Under the pieces are notes generated by a model. It was not told where the DNA came from. It worked only from the letters and a program-made list of their open reading frames with translations, and searched no databases. From positions 1-36,531 of the forward strand of contig JALONM010000043.1 of assembly GCA_025454925.1 (NCBI GenBank): a stretch of 36,531 nucleotides of DNA, given 5' to 3'. Positions 7,872 to 20,400 of the stretch are shown here, one piece after another. A program made the translations under genes and the position numbers. The stretch comes from Cytophagaceae bacterium. Its GTDB lineage: Bacteria; Bacteroidota; Bacteroidia; Cytophagales; Cytophagaceae. Numbering within the stretch: position 1 is the first letter of the stretch; each line of letters starts with the position of its first letter.

Positions 7872-7905
7872 AAAAAAAGCAAAACCGTTTTAGGTTTTGC
7901 TTTTT
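7872..7905. terminator. Bidirectional intrinsic terminator
   Basis: AAAAAGCAAAACC at 7872-7886 pairs with GGTTTTGCTTTTT at 7893-7905 around a 6-base loop, with A-runs and T-runs on either side. It lies 27 bases after the stop of the minus-strand propeller gene and can also end transcripts coming from the left. Confidence 0.85.
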
Positions 7906-7932
7906 CATGGAGCGCTGTATGTGAAAAAAAAA

Positions 7933-10900
7933 CTATTCGGTTTTAATGATGCGTTTGGTGTACAACTGTAGTCCTGCAGAGGCTTTGAGTGTATACATAC
8001 CGGCAGGATAGCCATTCAGGTTGATCGATTTGTCTTGAGGATTTAATGATATTACCTGGCCTTGTGGGCTTATCAATTCCAAGCGATCGCAATCCAGGCC
8101 GAGGTTCAGGTGGAAAATATCATTTCCGGGATTGGGCATCACCTGCAATAGATCTTCGTTGATATTGACTTGGTACAGCAGTCCGGTAGTGCCGTTGATG
8201 CAAATATTGTCGAGGTAGAAATTGCCGCCCCACATAGGATAATTGGGGTCTGGGTAGCTGGAGAATTCAAACTTCAACAATACCTTCTGACCCTGAAACG
8301 CAGCGAGGCTTACCGTGATGGATTTCCAATCGTTGCAACTGGCGGGTGTAAATCCAAAGGTTCCCGTGTTGACGGATAGATCGTTTTCAGTGCCGGAATA
8401 TACTTGCGTATACGTAGCGCCGCAATCGCTGGAGGCCAGAATGGTCAGGTTATTCGCGGCATTCGAATACACATTTCTCGGATTGGCGATGTCGAAAATC
8501 AGACTCACATTACTCGATTGTTGCAAATCCATTTCGCGCAGCAGAAAGGAAATTTTCTTATTAGAAGGATTGAAATAGGTAGTACTGAGGTCGCATTTTA
8601 AGGCGCTGGTATGGTTGCTGCATCCGGAAAGGGTAGCGATGTTTAAGGGGATCGAATGATCTTCGGTAACCATGATGTCGTTCGACAAAGGCGCATTTTG
8701 TATGGCTTTGCAGAAGGGAGGTGCGCCGTTGCCTGATGCATTCGATAATTCAAAAGAGGTGGTTGCGGTTTGGCAAGTTCCGGAGCTCGCATAAACTTGA
8801 TAGGCTCCTGTCTGCTGCGCCAGCAGGGGATTGGCGTTGCTGGTAAGCGGCGTATTGTTCAGGATCCAATGGCAGGTACCGCTGGTGGAAACTTGCACGG
8901 CGGCAGAACCGCCATCGCAGATAAAGGATGCCGGAGGTGTGGTGAATTGTATGTTTTTACAACAAGCACTGGCATTCAAACTAATGGCCGATTGCCAGGC
9001 CCCGCGTCCATAGGTGGCGATGTACACTTTGTTGGTGCAGTAGGAGATGGTAAGGTCTTTTACATCCACTTTCGGTAAACCGGAAGAAACTTCCTGAAGC
9101 GAAGCGGAGCCTTCAGATTTTTCAAATACCCCCAGGGTAGTGGCTATCAGCAAGCGATCGGTGGTGCCGTCTACATGTACGATTTTATTTACCGAAAGGG
9201 ATGGCCAGGTGCTGTATTTCGTCCAGGTTTGTCCGCGGTCAGTAGTTGCATAAACATTCGCATTGTTGGAAGCCCAGAGAATATCGGGATTGTTGGAGTG
9301 AATGGCCAGTTGCGTAACATAAATAGGATTAAGCCCTTCCTTGGGCAGGTTTACCGAAGTCCAGCTTGCACCGTTGTCTTCGGAAAGGTAGATGGATGAG
9401 GAATTATAGATTGCGAGCACATTCGGATTGTTATGGCACAAGGCCAGATCTCCGTTGGTGAAACTGGAACCGATGCTACTGGTGATGTTTGTCCAGTTCG
9501 CTCCATAGTCTTCCGACTTCCATAAGTTGTTACGAATCATGTACAGTCTTCCGTTTACCATATTGTTCGTTTTCATTACCGTATAAAAGTTGGCGCTTTC
9601 TCCCAGGCTGCTGCTGTTCAGTAAATCCGTTTCAACATCACCGTTGTAAATGGATAAGTTGCCGTTTTGCCGGGCCAGGTATTTTTGAGTACTTCCTACT
9701 GCGTTGTAGCCAGTGGCCATGCCATCGCCGATAGAAAGGAAATCCCAAAAGGAAGTGCCGACCTCGTACACAAAAGCGCCATTATCCTGCTGTCCGGTTA
9801 TCAATTGAGAACCATCGGCAGAGGTAGAAATGGTGTACATTTGAGTGATGGAAATATTTTCGTTGAGCGATTCCCAAATCATAACACCGTTGGAAGCTCT
9901 GTGTTTATAAGCTTTGTACAGACCACCGTCGGAACAAGCGAAAGGTTGATTGGAGACTGGCTGAAAGCGAATGTTCATATAATCAACATGCGGACTTAAA
10001 GGGAAACCGTCGTCGGCGCCATACCAATTGGCTCCGCCATTGGGGGTGTAGAAGAGCGAAACACCGCCTACAAACATGCGGGATGCATCCGTGGGAGAAA
10101 CCGCAAAGGAAGCATGAATAAATCCTTGTCCACCAAAGGTAGCATCGGCAGAGAAGGAGGAGCCGGGCGGATTGGATTCGGAAGCCACGCTGGTAGTGGC
10201 ATCCAGGATTTTCGTAAAACTCGCGCCGCCGTCCGTAGATTTAAATACTCCTACCAGACGATAATTGTTTACGGACATGATGAATACGGAATTCGGTGCG
10301 TTTGCACTTACTGCAATCCGGTTGATGGTGCTACCAAAGGTGATGCCTGTTGGATTGAGTGCCGTAAAGGTTTGTCCACCGTTGGAAGATTTGTAGATGT
10401 TGGAGGAGTTGACTCCATATACAATAGCTGAGTTGGCTGCGTCGTGTACAAACGTTCTCAGGAAATTGGTCGTAAACGTTGGGGTTCCGGTTGCCAGGGT
10501 CCAGGTAATACCGTCTGAAGAATAGTAGGTGCCATAAAAAGTGTTCAACAGCATCCGGTTTTGAGCAAAGTTCATGTAAAAACTAATGGCATCCGCTTGG
10601 TTTCCGCTAAGGGTTAAGGTTGTCCAGGTGGTTCCTCCATTGGTGGTTTTCATCAAGGCATTTTCAATGTATACCCAAATTTCCATGGGGTTGGAAGGAT
10701 TGAGAAACATGTTTTCTATTAACGTATTGGGCCACTGCTGCGAGAGAAAGGTATAGGTCGTTCCGCAGTCGGTCGTTTTCCAAAGACCACCGGTTTCAGA
10801 TCCAATATAAAATATATTGGTATCGGTAGGGTGGAAGCAGATATCTTTTACTCTTCCAATACCATTGTTGTTGGTGCCGGTAGTTCCTGGAGAATAATCC

Positions 10901-11226
10901 GGTCCTACTAAGGTCCACGATAAATTGTTGAGCTTGGCAGTTTTGAGCGGGGCAGTTGTTTTCTTCCAATCCTGATACGATTGCTGGTATTCAGAACGGT
11001 TGTAGTTTCCATCCTTGTCCATGTGCCGGAGCATAAAAGCTTCCCAACGCTTAAACGTGGAAACGCCTTGTCCCTTCTGGTATTCCTTGCCTTGCCATTC
11101 CCGGTCGAAGGCAGCTTTTACTTCGTAATAATTGGGAATAGGTTTTTGACTTAATTCATACCAACCTTGTGAAAAAACGGAATGAAAGGCAAAAAATAAA
11201 AACAGAAAAAGACATTTCAATTTCAT
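7933..11226 (-). CDS. Secreted Asp-box beta-propeller protein with T9SS type A sorting domain
   Basis: The 1097-residue protein has a signal peptide (KCLFLFLFFAFHSVFSQ). From about residue 110 to 740 it carries repeated Asp-box (BNR/sortilin-like) motifs; I count nine, for example KTTNGGTTW, FKSTDGGASF, KSEDYGANW and TTDRGQTW, which point to one or two beta-propellers. Then come a cysteine-containing Ig-like segment (about 750-825) and a jelly-roll-like segment with LDNICING (about 890-1010). The last 75 residues (VMPNPGNDIFHLNL to YTKRIIKTE) form a type A T9SS sorting domain, so the protein should cross the outer membrane and be released or anchored. Ligand or enzymatic activity is unknown; sialidase or xyloglucanase relatives share Asp boxes, but I see no catalytic signature. 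It has its own candidate promoter and terminator. Confidence 0.9.
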   Translation of the reverse strand: MKLKCLFLFLFFAFHSVFSQGWYELSQKPIPNYYEVKAAFDREWQGKEYQKGQGVSTFKRWEAFMLRHMDKDGNYNRSEYQQSYQDWKKTTAPLKTAKLNNLSWTLVGPDYSPGTTGTNNNGIGRVKDICFHPTDTNIFYIGSETGGLWKTTDCGTTYTFLSQQWPNTLIENMFLNPSNPMEIWVYIENALMKTTNGGTTWTTLTLSGNQADAISFYMNFAQNRMLLNTFYGTYYSSDGITWTLATGTPTFTTNFLRTFVHDAANSAIVYGVNSSNIYKSSNGGQTFTALNPTGITFGSTINRIAVSANAPNSVFIMSVNNYRLVGVFKSTDGGASFTKILDATTSVASESNPPGSSFSADATFGGQGFIHASFAVSPTDASRMFVGGVSLFYTPNGGANWYGADDGFPLSPHVDYMNIRFQPVSNQPFACSDGGLYKAYKHRASNGVMIWESLNENISITQMYTISTSADGSQLITGQQDNGAFVYEVGTSFWDFLSIGDGMATGYNAVGSTQKYLARQNGNLSIYNGDVETDLLNSSSLGESANFYTVMKTNNMVNGRLYMIRNNLWKSEDYGANWTNITSSIGSSFTNGDLALCHNNPNVLAIYNSSSIYLSEDNGASWTSVNLPKEGLNPIYVTQLAIHSNNPDILWASNNANVYATTDRGQTWTKYSTWPSLSVNKIVHVDGTTDRLLIATTLGVFEKSEGSASLQEVSSGLPKVDVKDLTISYCTNKVYIATYGRGAWQSAISLNASACCKNIQFTTPPASFICDGGSAAVQVSTSGTCHWILNNTPLTSNANPLLAQQTGAYQVYASSGTCQTATTSFELSNASGNGAPPFCKAIQNAPLSNDIMVTEDHSIPLNIATLSGCSNHTSALKCDLSTTYFNPSNKKISFLLREMDLQQSSNVSLIFDIANPRNVYSNAANNLTILASSDCGATYTQVYSGTENDLSVNTGTFGFTPASCNDWKSITVSLAAFQGQKVLLKFEFSSYPDPNYPMWGGNFYLDNICINGTTGLLYQVNINEDLLQVMPNPGNDIFHLNLGLDCDRLELISPQGQVISLNPQDKSINLNGYPAGMYTLKASAGLQLYTKRIIKTE

Positions 11227-11254
11227 ACGTAGTGAGGGGTAAAGTTGTATACAC

Positions 11255-11262
11255 CAAATTTA
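11255..11262 (-). promoter_or_regulatory. Candidate promoter of the propeller protein gene
   Basis: On the minus strand TAAATTTG matches TAnnTTTG exactly, 28 bases before the start codon. A partial -33 word (TTGA at 11282-11285) lies 19 bases further upstream, the spacing seen in the mpl promoter of this window. Confidence 0.55.
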
Positions 11263-11362
11263 AATAAATAGGAAGTGGTATTCAATCTTGTGTGTAGGGT
11301 TGTGACATCTTGAAACAAAAAATCTGCTCCTAATAAGAATGGGAGCGTAGAACAATCGGGTA

Positions 11363-11402
11363 GAAAAAAAAGCAACGGGAGCATGTTAGATCTCCCGTTG
11401 CT
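11363..11402 (-). terminator. Intrinsic terminator of the giant gene
   Basis: AGCAACGGGAG (11371-11381) pairs perfectly over 11 bp with CTCCCGTTGCT (11392-11402), loop of 10. Read on the minus strand it is followed by eight T. It starts 22 bases after the stop of the 3964-codon gene. Confidence 0.92.
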
Positions 11403-11424
11403 AATGAATGTGTGATAAGAAGGA

Positions 11425-14400
11425 TTAACGCACCAATACCACGCGTCCTTCTTTGCGGAACGGACCTTCGTATTCGTCTGCTTTACCTTCGTAAACAATG
11501 GTATATGGGTAAACGCCGATTGGCATTGGCTCTCCGCGATACGTTCCATCCCAATGTGAGTAACGGTCTGTAGATTGGAAGATGATTTCACCCCAACGGT
11601 TAAAGACGCGCAACTCATATTTACCTACGTATTTGTTATGGATGGTAAAGAAGGCATCCATGCTGTTCGGATCACCCGGATGGAAAGCAGTGGGTGGGAA
11701 TACACGTGGAGCACACACATCGTGCACAGTAGCAGTATCTACAATCGAACATTCTTTATAATCGAATTGATTGGTAATGGTCACGAAGTACGTGTTGTCT
11801 TCAGAGTCTATGCTGGTAAAATCCTCCAGCAAAACAGTGAAGAGTTGGTTGGTATCGTTCTCCGTTGCACCCTGCCCAGACCAAGAATACTTTACTTTAG
11901 TAAAGTTAGGTGGATTGCCCACTACGCCAGGACCTGCATCCAGAATGGTACTCAAGGCTCTATCCATACACAAGGTTTTGTCGCTTGGCAATACCTGCAG
12001 CGGATACGGTTGGAAAATCAAATCCGTAGAATCAATGCCTACACACTGATCCACGCTAACACGGAAATAATAGCGACCGGTTTCTGTAGTTTGGTATTCT
12101 GTATCGTTGTCGATAACCGCGGATGAACCTTGTTTTGTCCATTCAAAGCGAGGATTAAACACCGACAGGCTGTTGATGTTGCTCGGTGCTCTATTGGCGA
12201 TTAAGTTGATTGGAATGTTTACACATTCCATGCTGTCTTCCGGCATATCAGGAACTGGTCTTGGAATGCTCACCAATAACACACTGTCTAGACTGGAGCA
12301 TCCGTTTCCATCGGTAAAGCCAACGCGCACATACGATGAATCCACACCAGTGGTGGTGGCTGTTGGTACCGTGATCGCCGGACTGCCGCTGCCCAGTGGA
12401 GTTCCCGAAGAAGTAGTCCAGTTGTATTGATTGATGGCCGAATTCGGAGGGCTGTTCACCTGCATTACTTCCAGGTCTGCCGTAGCATTGGCACAAGCTA
12501 TTACATCCGGGCTCAGTACTCTTGGAATATCATTTATGATGGTGTTTCCATAAGCAATGCGACAAGCATCCAGGTTGTATTCTACGGTATAGGTTCCAGG
12601 TGAATTTACCCGCACGGAATCCAAGTTCTCACCTGACAGGATAATGTTGTTAAACTTCCATTGGAAATTACCCAGTGGGTTTAACTGATTGTCGGAATTG
12701 AGTCCCACAAACAAGAATGGTTCGTAACAATCAGAAGCAGGTAATGACAAAGGAGGTGGAGTATAATCCTCTACTTTCATGGTGTCTTTATCTTCGCATC
12801 CGAAAATATCAGTCATGGTAAGTTCGTAATCTCCCGGATTCGTAACGGTTACGGCTTGCGTGGTAGCGAGTGTGGTAGATGGATTGGTCAACCAAACCCA
12901 GGTGTATCGCGATGCATTTGGTGTGGCAATCGCGCTGATGGTTACCGGTGCTGTATTACAAGTATAACGGTCCGGTCCGGCATTGGCGATAGGTGAATTC
13001 ACCACCAATTGAATGGTATCCCTCACAGGTTCGCAAGATCCAGCATTCTGAGAAGACCAAACTATTTTGATGGTCTTGGGAACACTGGCCAGATCAGCCC
13101 CTGAAGGGAAATAGCTTGCGTTATTGCTGAATGGACTCGGTGCAATGGTTCCCGATCCTTCTACAATGGACCACATACCGGTAGAAGCAGGATAATAAAC
13201 GGGATCCTGACTAACGGTACCTGTAATCTGAATTCCATTGATGGTAGAACAGGTATTGGAAGGCGTGGCGCTTATGGTTGGTCTTGGCATGAAGTTCAAT
13301 ACCAGCTCATCAAATACCGAATTACAAATAGCTCCATTACTAAAGTTTTCTGTACTTGTCAAACGCAAACGAACACTCTTATTGGCCGTATCCAGGGAAG
13401 AAGGAATATACACCGCGCTTACTGTAGTGATGCCAGCATTGGTGGTAGTAGATTGGTTTACAAATGAACCAGTTCCATTCGTAGTCCAAACGCCGTTTCC
13501 AGCAACCAACACGGTACCAGCCACGGTGGTACCACCGTTGATGACATCGGCACAAACCGTAAAGTCAGGTGCCGCTTCCACACTCGGAGCCGGACTAATG
13601 TCTACCAATACCACCACAGAGTCGGGCGCACAGGTAGTACCAGTAGTTTTAAATTGGAAAGAAGCCTTTTGATTAATCAGGTCTTGCGGACCTGGTACAT
13701 AAGGTATACTCAATCCGTTTGCTGTTGCAGGACTTCCGTCGGTGGCCAGGCGGGTCCAGGTTCCGGAACCTGTGGAACTGTTCGCCAGCAAGGTTATGCC
13801 TGGTGCGTTGGCGCAAATGACATTGTTTCCTGTACTGCTAGCCTTATTGAATGGTAAAATAGTAGTAACCGTGTCTTTTTGATATGTACCCGCACAGGTT
13901 CCATTCGCAGTGGCTGTAAGGAGGAATCCTACTCGACCTGCTTCAATATCCTTGGCTCCTGGTATATATTGAGCATTTAGCGTAAATGCGTTCGGAACAA
14001 ATACACCGTCACCGCTGGTAGTCCATTGTCCCTGGTTGATACTCGCCTGGCTGATGGTGTTGCCCAGTTGAATGATCGGATCAATGGCACAAACTTCATC
14101 GGAGGCTGTAATGGTTATTTCAGGCGTAGGAGTGAAAAATATTTTTACTGTGTCGATAGTAGGAAGGCACAGTACATCGTGACCCACCGACTCCAAAGTA
14201 AGAATAATAGTATCTCTGTTTTTGTCATCGCTGCTGAATCGGTAAACGGCATCCAGGTCAGTATTGGAACTCAAACTTCCACTACCTTTTACGATTTTCC
14301 ATAATCCTCCATTAGCATTAAGAATAAAGCCATTTAATTGGGCTGTTTCATTGTCGATACACAAATACTGGTCGAAGCCAGCGTTCACTATGGCGACTGG

Positions 14401-17400
14401 TGCTGGACTCAGGTTAATGGCAACAAAATCCGTATCATCCGGGCAGCTGATGCCACTGCTGGCATTGTCGGTACGCAACCAAATAACGGTTCCGCCGGCT
14501 AAGCTATCTGCAGAGGATAAGGTATAAACTGTATTTAATCCATTCGCCGGATTGAATGTTCCGCTGCCTGCTGTTTGCCAAAGCACATTGCCAGCTCTGT
14601 TGATACTTCCGGTCACCGGAATATCTTTCACCTGGGCGCAATAGAACTGATCAACACCACCGTTTACTTTGGGTTGAGGTTCCAGGTTAAAGCGTACAGT
14701 ATCATCGTACAGGTTGGTACAAACTCCAGTATTGGTTGCGGTTAGAACTAACACAACAAATCCTCTGGCGGTATCGGTTGCGGTAGGAATGTATTGTCCG
14801 TTGAGGGTTGTATTGTTTGGAATAAAGATACCATTCCCCGTGGCAATAGACCACTCTGTGGTAGTACCGATGGGAGAAATGCTTGGTAAGGCACTGGATA
14901 AATTGAACGGTGTTAATTTGGCACAAGTGTCTTTATTGGCCAACGTTGCTACAACTGGAGCCTGAACGGAAGAAATAAGCACATTGCTGGTGACGTTGGC
15001 GCAAGGCGCATTTCCTATTCCGGTAAGTGTAATGGTGGCCGTAAATGCAGTAGGAGTAAAGCGAGAAGTTAAAGAAGTTGCATTCGCAAAACTTCCCTGA
15101 GCCGAACTCCAACTTATGCTGCTAACTTGGGAGGCAGAACCATTCAGGGCTACCGCGTTAGCGACATTCAGCAAATCGGAACATACGATTTGGTTTGGAC
15201 CTGCATTCACGATTGGTGCTGGAATCACGCGGAATGTTATCGTATCTATATCAGGAGCACATATGCCGGTTAGCGTATTCGATGAAACTAAATATGTTAC
15301 CTGAGTTATGTTTTTATCCAATGGGTTCACCGTATATACTGGATTGGTTCCAGTGCTGGTATTCAACGAACCAAATCCTTGAATACGCGTCCAGATTACA
15401 CTACCCACATAATTGGTGGTAGTAGAAAGAGCCACCGTTGAACTTGTTTCGCAAATATTGGCTACCGGAGGAGTCGTCAGGATAGGCGTTTGATGCAAGT
15501 TAATAAGAACATCATCGGTAGCTCCCAAGTAACACACGTCGCTTGGAGTAAAGCGCAAACGAACAATATTTCCATTGGTAACAGCGCCTGCCGAAGGTGT
15601 ATAAATTGGATTTGCAATGCTGGCCGAAGGAGAGAAGGAAGTTGGACTCAATCCATCACCTGATACGATATTCCAGGTTCCTGCCACGCCACCGTTTAAT
15701 TGTATCAATAAAGTTTCTCCAGGTGTTGTGAAACAAATGTTTTGATCAGGGCCTGCCGATAAAACAGGTGCATTGGTATAAGTGATCAGCAAGGTGTCAG
15801 CATCCGGAAGACAAGCTCCCACGGCTTCGCTGGTGAAAATTACTTCAACCTGATCTCCATTATCGTCATCGCTGGCATTGGTCACGGTTAAAGTTGGCGA
15901 CAATGCAATGGGGTTGGAGAATACAGCTGATAATGTGCTCGATGACCAACTGCCTGAAGTTACATGTTGTAGAACAGCATTCAAGCCTAGTGGCACTAAA
16001 CCGGTATTTTCACAAATCAATACATCCGGTCCGATATTAACCACAGGTGCCTTTTCAATGAAAATGGTCATCTGGTCTGCCACCGGTAAACAGGTTCCAA
16101 TTCCTGCATTGGTAACGGCAAAAATAGTCACCTGGCCATTGTTGATGTCTTGTGTACTAAACGTATAAACCGGCCTGAGTGGATTGCTCAGATTTAATGG
16201 ACCTGAACTGGTTGACCAAAGTACGCCAGTAGCATTGGTCATAGACAGGGAAGTAACTTCAAATGTAAGTACACTGTTTTCATCTACCGAGCAAATATTG
16301 GCATCCAAGCCCAGGTCAATGGTAGGTCTTGGACGAACCGTAATTACAGCCGTATCCCTTCGTGGGCCGCAAGTTCCCAGACCTGCTGCTGTAGCCACCA
16401 CCCGGAAGCTTCCAACTGTCGGTGCGGTATAAGCAGGAGTGAGGGTAGACGTATTGGGAGCAAAACTTCCGCCATCCGGACTAGACCATGTTATTGCCGA
16501 AGAGCGTGATGTGCTGGCGCTTAAATTCGCTACCGGACTATCGATACAAACAGTTTGGTCAGGACCTGCATTTACAACAGGCAATTTGGTAAGAGTAATT
16601 ACTTTGGTGTCGGTAGCTGCTGGACACAAACCATTTTCAGTGGATGTAAGTTGCAAGGTAATGGAGGCAAGGGCGGTATCAATAATTCCAGTGCAGCAGT
16701 TGGATAAGAAATACGTACCGTTGATGGTGGTATTTAATCCAAAAACGCCGCCACCATTAACAGATTGCCATACACCTCCCGCAGCGTTGGTAACCGAAGC
16801 ATCCGATAAGCTTACTGATCCGGTTGTTTGACAAATGGTTACATCCGCTCCTGCGTTGACCACCGGTAAGGGTTGTATGTTTACCACAATCTGGTCGGAA
16901 GCTGAGAAGCAATTTCTATTGTCTATGGTACGCGCTGTGATAGTCACCGAGCCAGCTAATCGATCCAAGGCAGTAATGGTGTAGGTGGCTGTCGTAGGGC
17001 TAGTAATCGTAAAGGCAGAACTATCCGGACTGGTAGGACTAGACCAGGCCACTGTCGTTGCTACTGTTGGAGCGGCGCTCAGGCTGATGGTAGTTTGGTT
17101 GGCACAGATCGACATGGTCGCTCCATTGTCGATTTCCACTTCTGGTGCTTTCTCAATGTTAATTAACATGCTATCTGACACAGAGGCGCACAAACCTGGG
17201 GCTGTAGTGAATTTAACCTGCACCGTTGTTGGGGCAGCGAGTCTTTCCGCCGCAGAAGGAATGTAAACGGCAGTATCGGAAGAGGCATTGCCATTTAAGA
17301 AGGTTCCTGTTCCATTGGTAGTCCAGAGACCAACAGGATTAGGCGTTACATTGCTGTTGGCGTTCAATGAAACAAAGAATGTATCCGAACAAATTGACCG

Positions 17401-20400
17401 GTCATTTCCAACTGTTAATACAGGACTTGGTGTTACTGTAATCTGCATGGTATCGCGATCCGGTAGACACAAGCCAGCATTGGTAGAAGAGGTTAAAATC
17501 AATTGAATGATTCCACTGTTACCATTGGCATCGTAGGTACTTGTCAAGCTATTGATGTCGGAAAATTTATTTCCACCAGACCATTGTGCTGTAAATGGAG
17601 TATTTACAGTACCAGCCAACTGCACCAGGCCATTGTTTCCGCAAACAATCCGGTCCGGGCCAGCATTTACTTCCGGAGCCGGGCTGAAGGTAATAATTAC
17701 TTTATCCGAATCTCCGGGGCAATCCATGTTTCCGACCGATGTAAGGGTTAAGGTAACAAATCCGCGTTGCACATCATTGGTGTCTGCATCGTAGAGGTTT
17801 CCTGCCGGGAATGCGGTGCCTGCTGTAAAACAGGTGGTACAATTCGATGAAGATTTCCAGGTGCCTGTGGCGATCGGTGAATTAGTAATAGAGCCGTTAA
17901 GTGTTGCTACATTGTTGTTGGCACAAAGCACCACATCATCTCCTGCATTCACAACAGGTTTTCTATTGATCGTTATTGTCGTTGAAACTGGCACCACACC
18001 GCAAAGGGAGTTGTCCGATTTTAACGTAAGTACAATCGAGTTGGATGTTCTATCCAAAGCAGAAGGAATGTACGTGACTGTGTTTTGAGTTGCGTTATTG
18101 AATACTGCACTTGGTGAAAAAATACCACCGGTGGTAGACTCCCAGATACCTGTTGTTACCACCCCTGTAATGGAACCTTGAATGCTGATACCCGCCGTAT
18201 TTTCACACGCATTGGCAGGAGGAGAAACAAGACTTACCGAAGGTGCTTGAGTAAAATTGATGGTAACATTATCGTTTAACGAAGGACAAAAGCCTTGAGC
18301 TGGCACGGTCATGGTAAAGACAACCGCTCCTGAAACGTTGGTACCACTTACTACAAAAGGAGCGGTAGGAGAAATGCTAACACCGGCATTGTTGGAGGTC
18401 CAGGAAACGTTGTTGGAAACATTGGTTTTGTTAAACAGTACCACCGGACTTAATGTGAAATTAGCAGGCGTGCCGCATTGGTTTTGATCCGGACCTGCAC
18501 TCAAGGATAGATTGCTAATTCCGATGCTTACCGAATCGCGCATGGGGCGACAGAATCCGTTGTTGGAAGTTTCAAAGTACAATTTTACAGCACCGGCATC
18601 CACGTCTGTCCCAGAAGGGATATAAGAAGTAGCAGGAGAGGCAGCGTTTACAAAGCTTCCGGTTCCTGCGGTTGTCCAAAATCCAGACCCTGTAGAACTG
18701 TTCGCTCCGATGCTTACACGATCCGATTGTGCTGTACATAAGTTGTTGGAACTCATGGAAAGTGTATTTCCAGGAATAATTGTATACACCACCTGGTCGC
18801 TAACTCCCGGACAGGCTCCTACGGCACCCGCAGCATACGTGAAGGTAATGCTTCCAGTACTAGGTGCTGATGGGGTAAAGGTAGGATTGAATACTGTAGT
18901 GGAACTAAAGGTTCCGGCTACACTGGCTGACCATGTTCCGGAGGCACCCGTAGCCTCTAAGGATATTGGCGGGATATCAGATAAACAAACCGTGCGATCA
19001 GGTCCAGCATTGACAACAGGGATTTGGGTAAACGTAAGGTTAACTACATCAGTAATGGATGCACAGCCTGGATTACCGGCAGCAGTAAGTCGTAATTGAA
19101 CCAAGCCATTGGTTTTATCTGTGGCGCTGATGTTGTAGGAAGTGACCGCACTGTTCACAGACGCAACAGTTCCGGTAGCCGGAGCTAAGACTGTCCAGGT
19201 GAATTGGCTTACGTTGGTGCCACTTCCATTTAAGGAAATACTATTTTGATTCGTACAAACCACCAGGTCCGGACCTGCATTTACAGTGGGGGCAGCATTA
19301 AAGCTCAAACGCATGGTATCTGATACAGGAAGACAGCCCAGTGGACCACCTGTAGAACTTAAAATAAGAAGCACACTTCCATTGCTTACATCGGCAGCTG
19401 ATGGGGTATAGGTGGTTGACAAGGCATTGGGATCTCCGAAACAAGCGTTGCAAGCACTTGTACTTGTCCATCGTTGACCATTTACCGCTTGACTAAATAA
19501 ACCGTTCAAATTGATGGAACCGGTAGAACTTTCACAAAGTTCCTGGTCTGGACCAGCACTGGCCCTGGGTGGATCCTGATAACTAATGGTAATATTGGTT
19601 TGGCTATTGACCGCGTTACAGTTTCCATTTCCGGTAGAAACGGCCCTAAGAGTAACAAAACCATTGGATAAATCCGTAATGCTTGGAATATAGGTGGCAC
19701 TTAAGCTCGTATTGTTTGGTGAAAAAGTTCCAGTCCCAGAAACCGTTTCCCAACGTATACCTGTGGCCGGAGCCTGAGGAGTAGCGCTGATCGCAGTATT
19801 TGGATTGGTTTTACAAACCTGTTGGTTATTGGAACTTGTAATGGTAACGACCGGTGATGGCGTATAGGTAATTGTCAACTGATCGGATACAGTATTACAA
19901 TTGGTTAAGGTAGAAGTTAACCTCAAAACGGTAGTGCTGTTATCTGGAGGTGTTGATGATGGAGTGAAGCTTGCATTCAGACTAGTTGGATTGGTAATGG
20001 TTCCTGCTACACCGGATACTACGGTCCATTGTACTGTTCCGGCTGAAGCGAAACCGCTTAAGGAAATATTAGAGGCATTGTTTGCACAAACCGATTGGTC
20101 GGGACCTGCATTCACAGTAGGAGAGGGCGTTACACGAATAAACATGGTATCTCTTTCTGCAGCACAGTTGTTGGTAACCATGGTCATTACAAGTCTTGCA
20201 AATCCAGCGTTGCCCTCAGCCACTGATAATGTATATTGAGGATTTACCGCACTATTGGGAGGATTAAAATTAAAAACTCCTGTGCCACCCGACCAGGTCA
20301 CTGTTCCTGGACCACTGGCGCCTGAAATAACCACGGTCTGGTTATTATCACAAACCGTTAAGTCCGGACCTGCATTTGGCTTTGGAGCATCGTCTACTAC

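Noticed and set aside
7496-7873. 125- and 97-codon + strand frames after the barrel gene
   Set aside because: They run through the GC-rich dispersed repeat, overlap each other, and have low-complexity translations.
11575-12126. 183-codon + strand frame and many other + strand frames within the giant gene
   Set aside because: They mirror the codon pattern of the repeat units on the opposite strand, and no family is recognisable.
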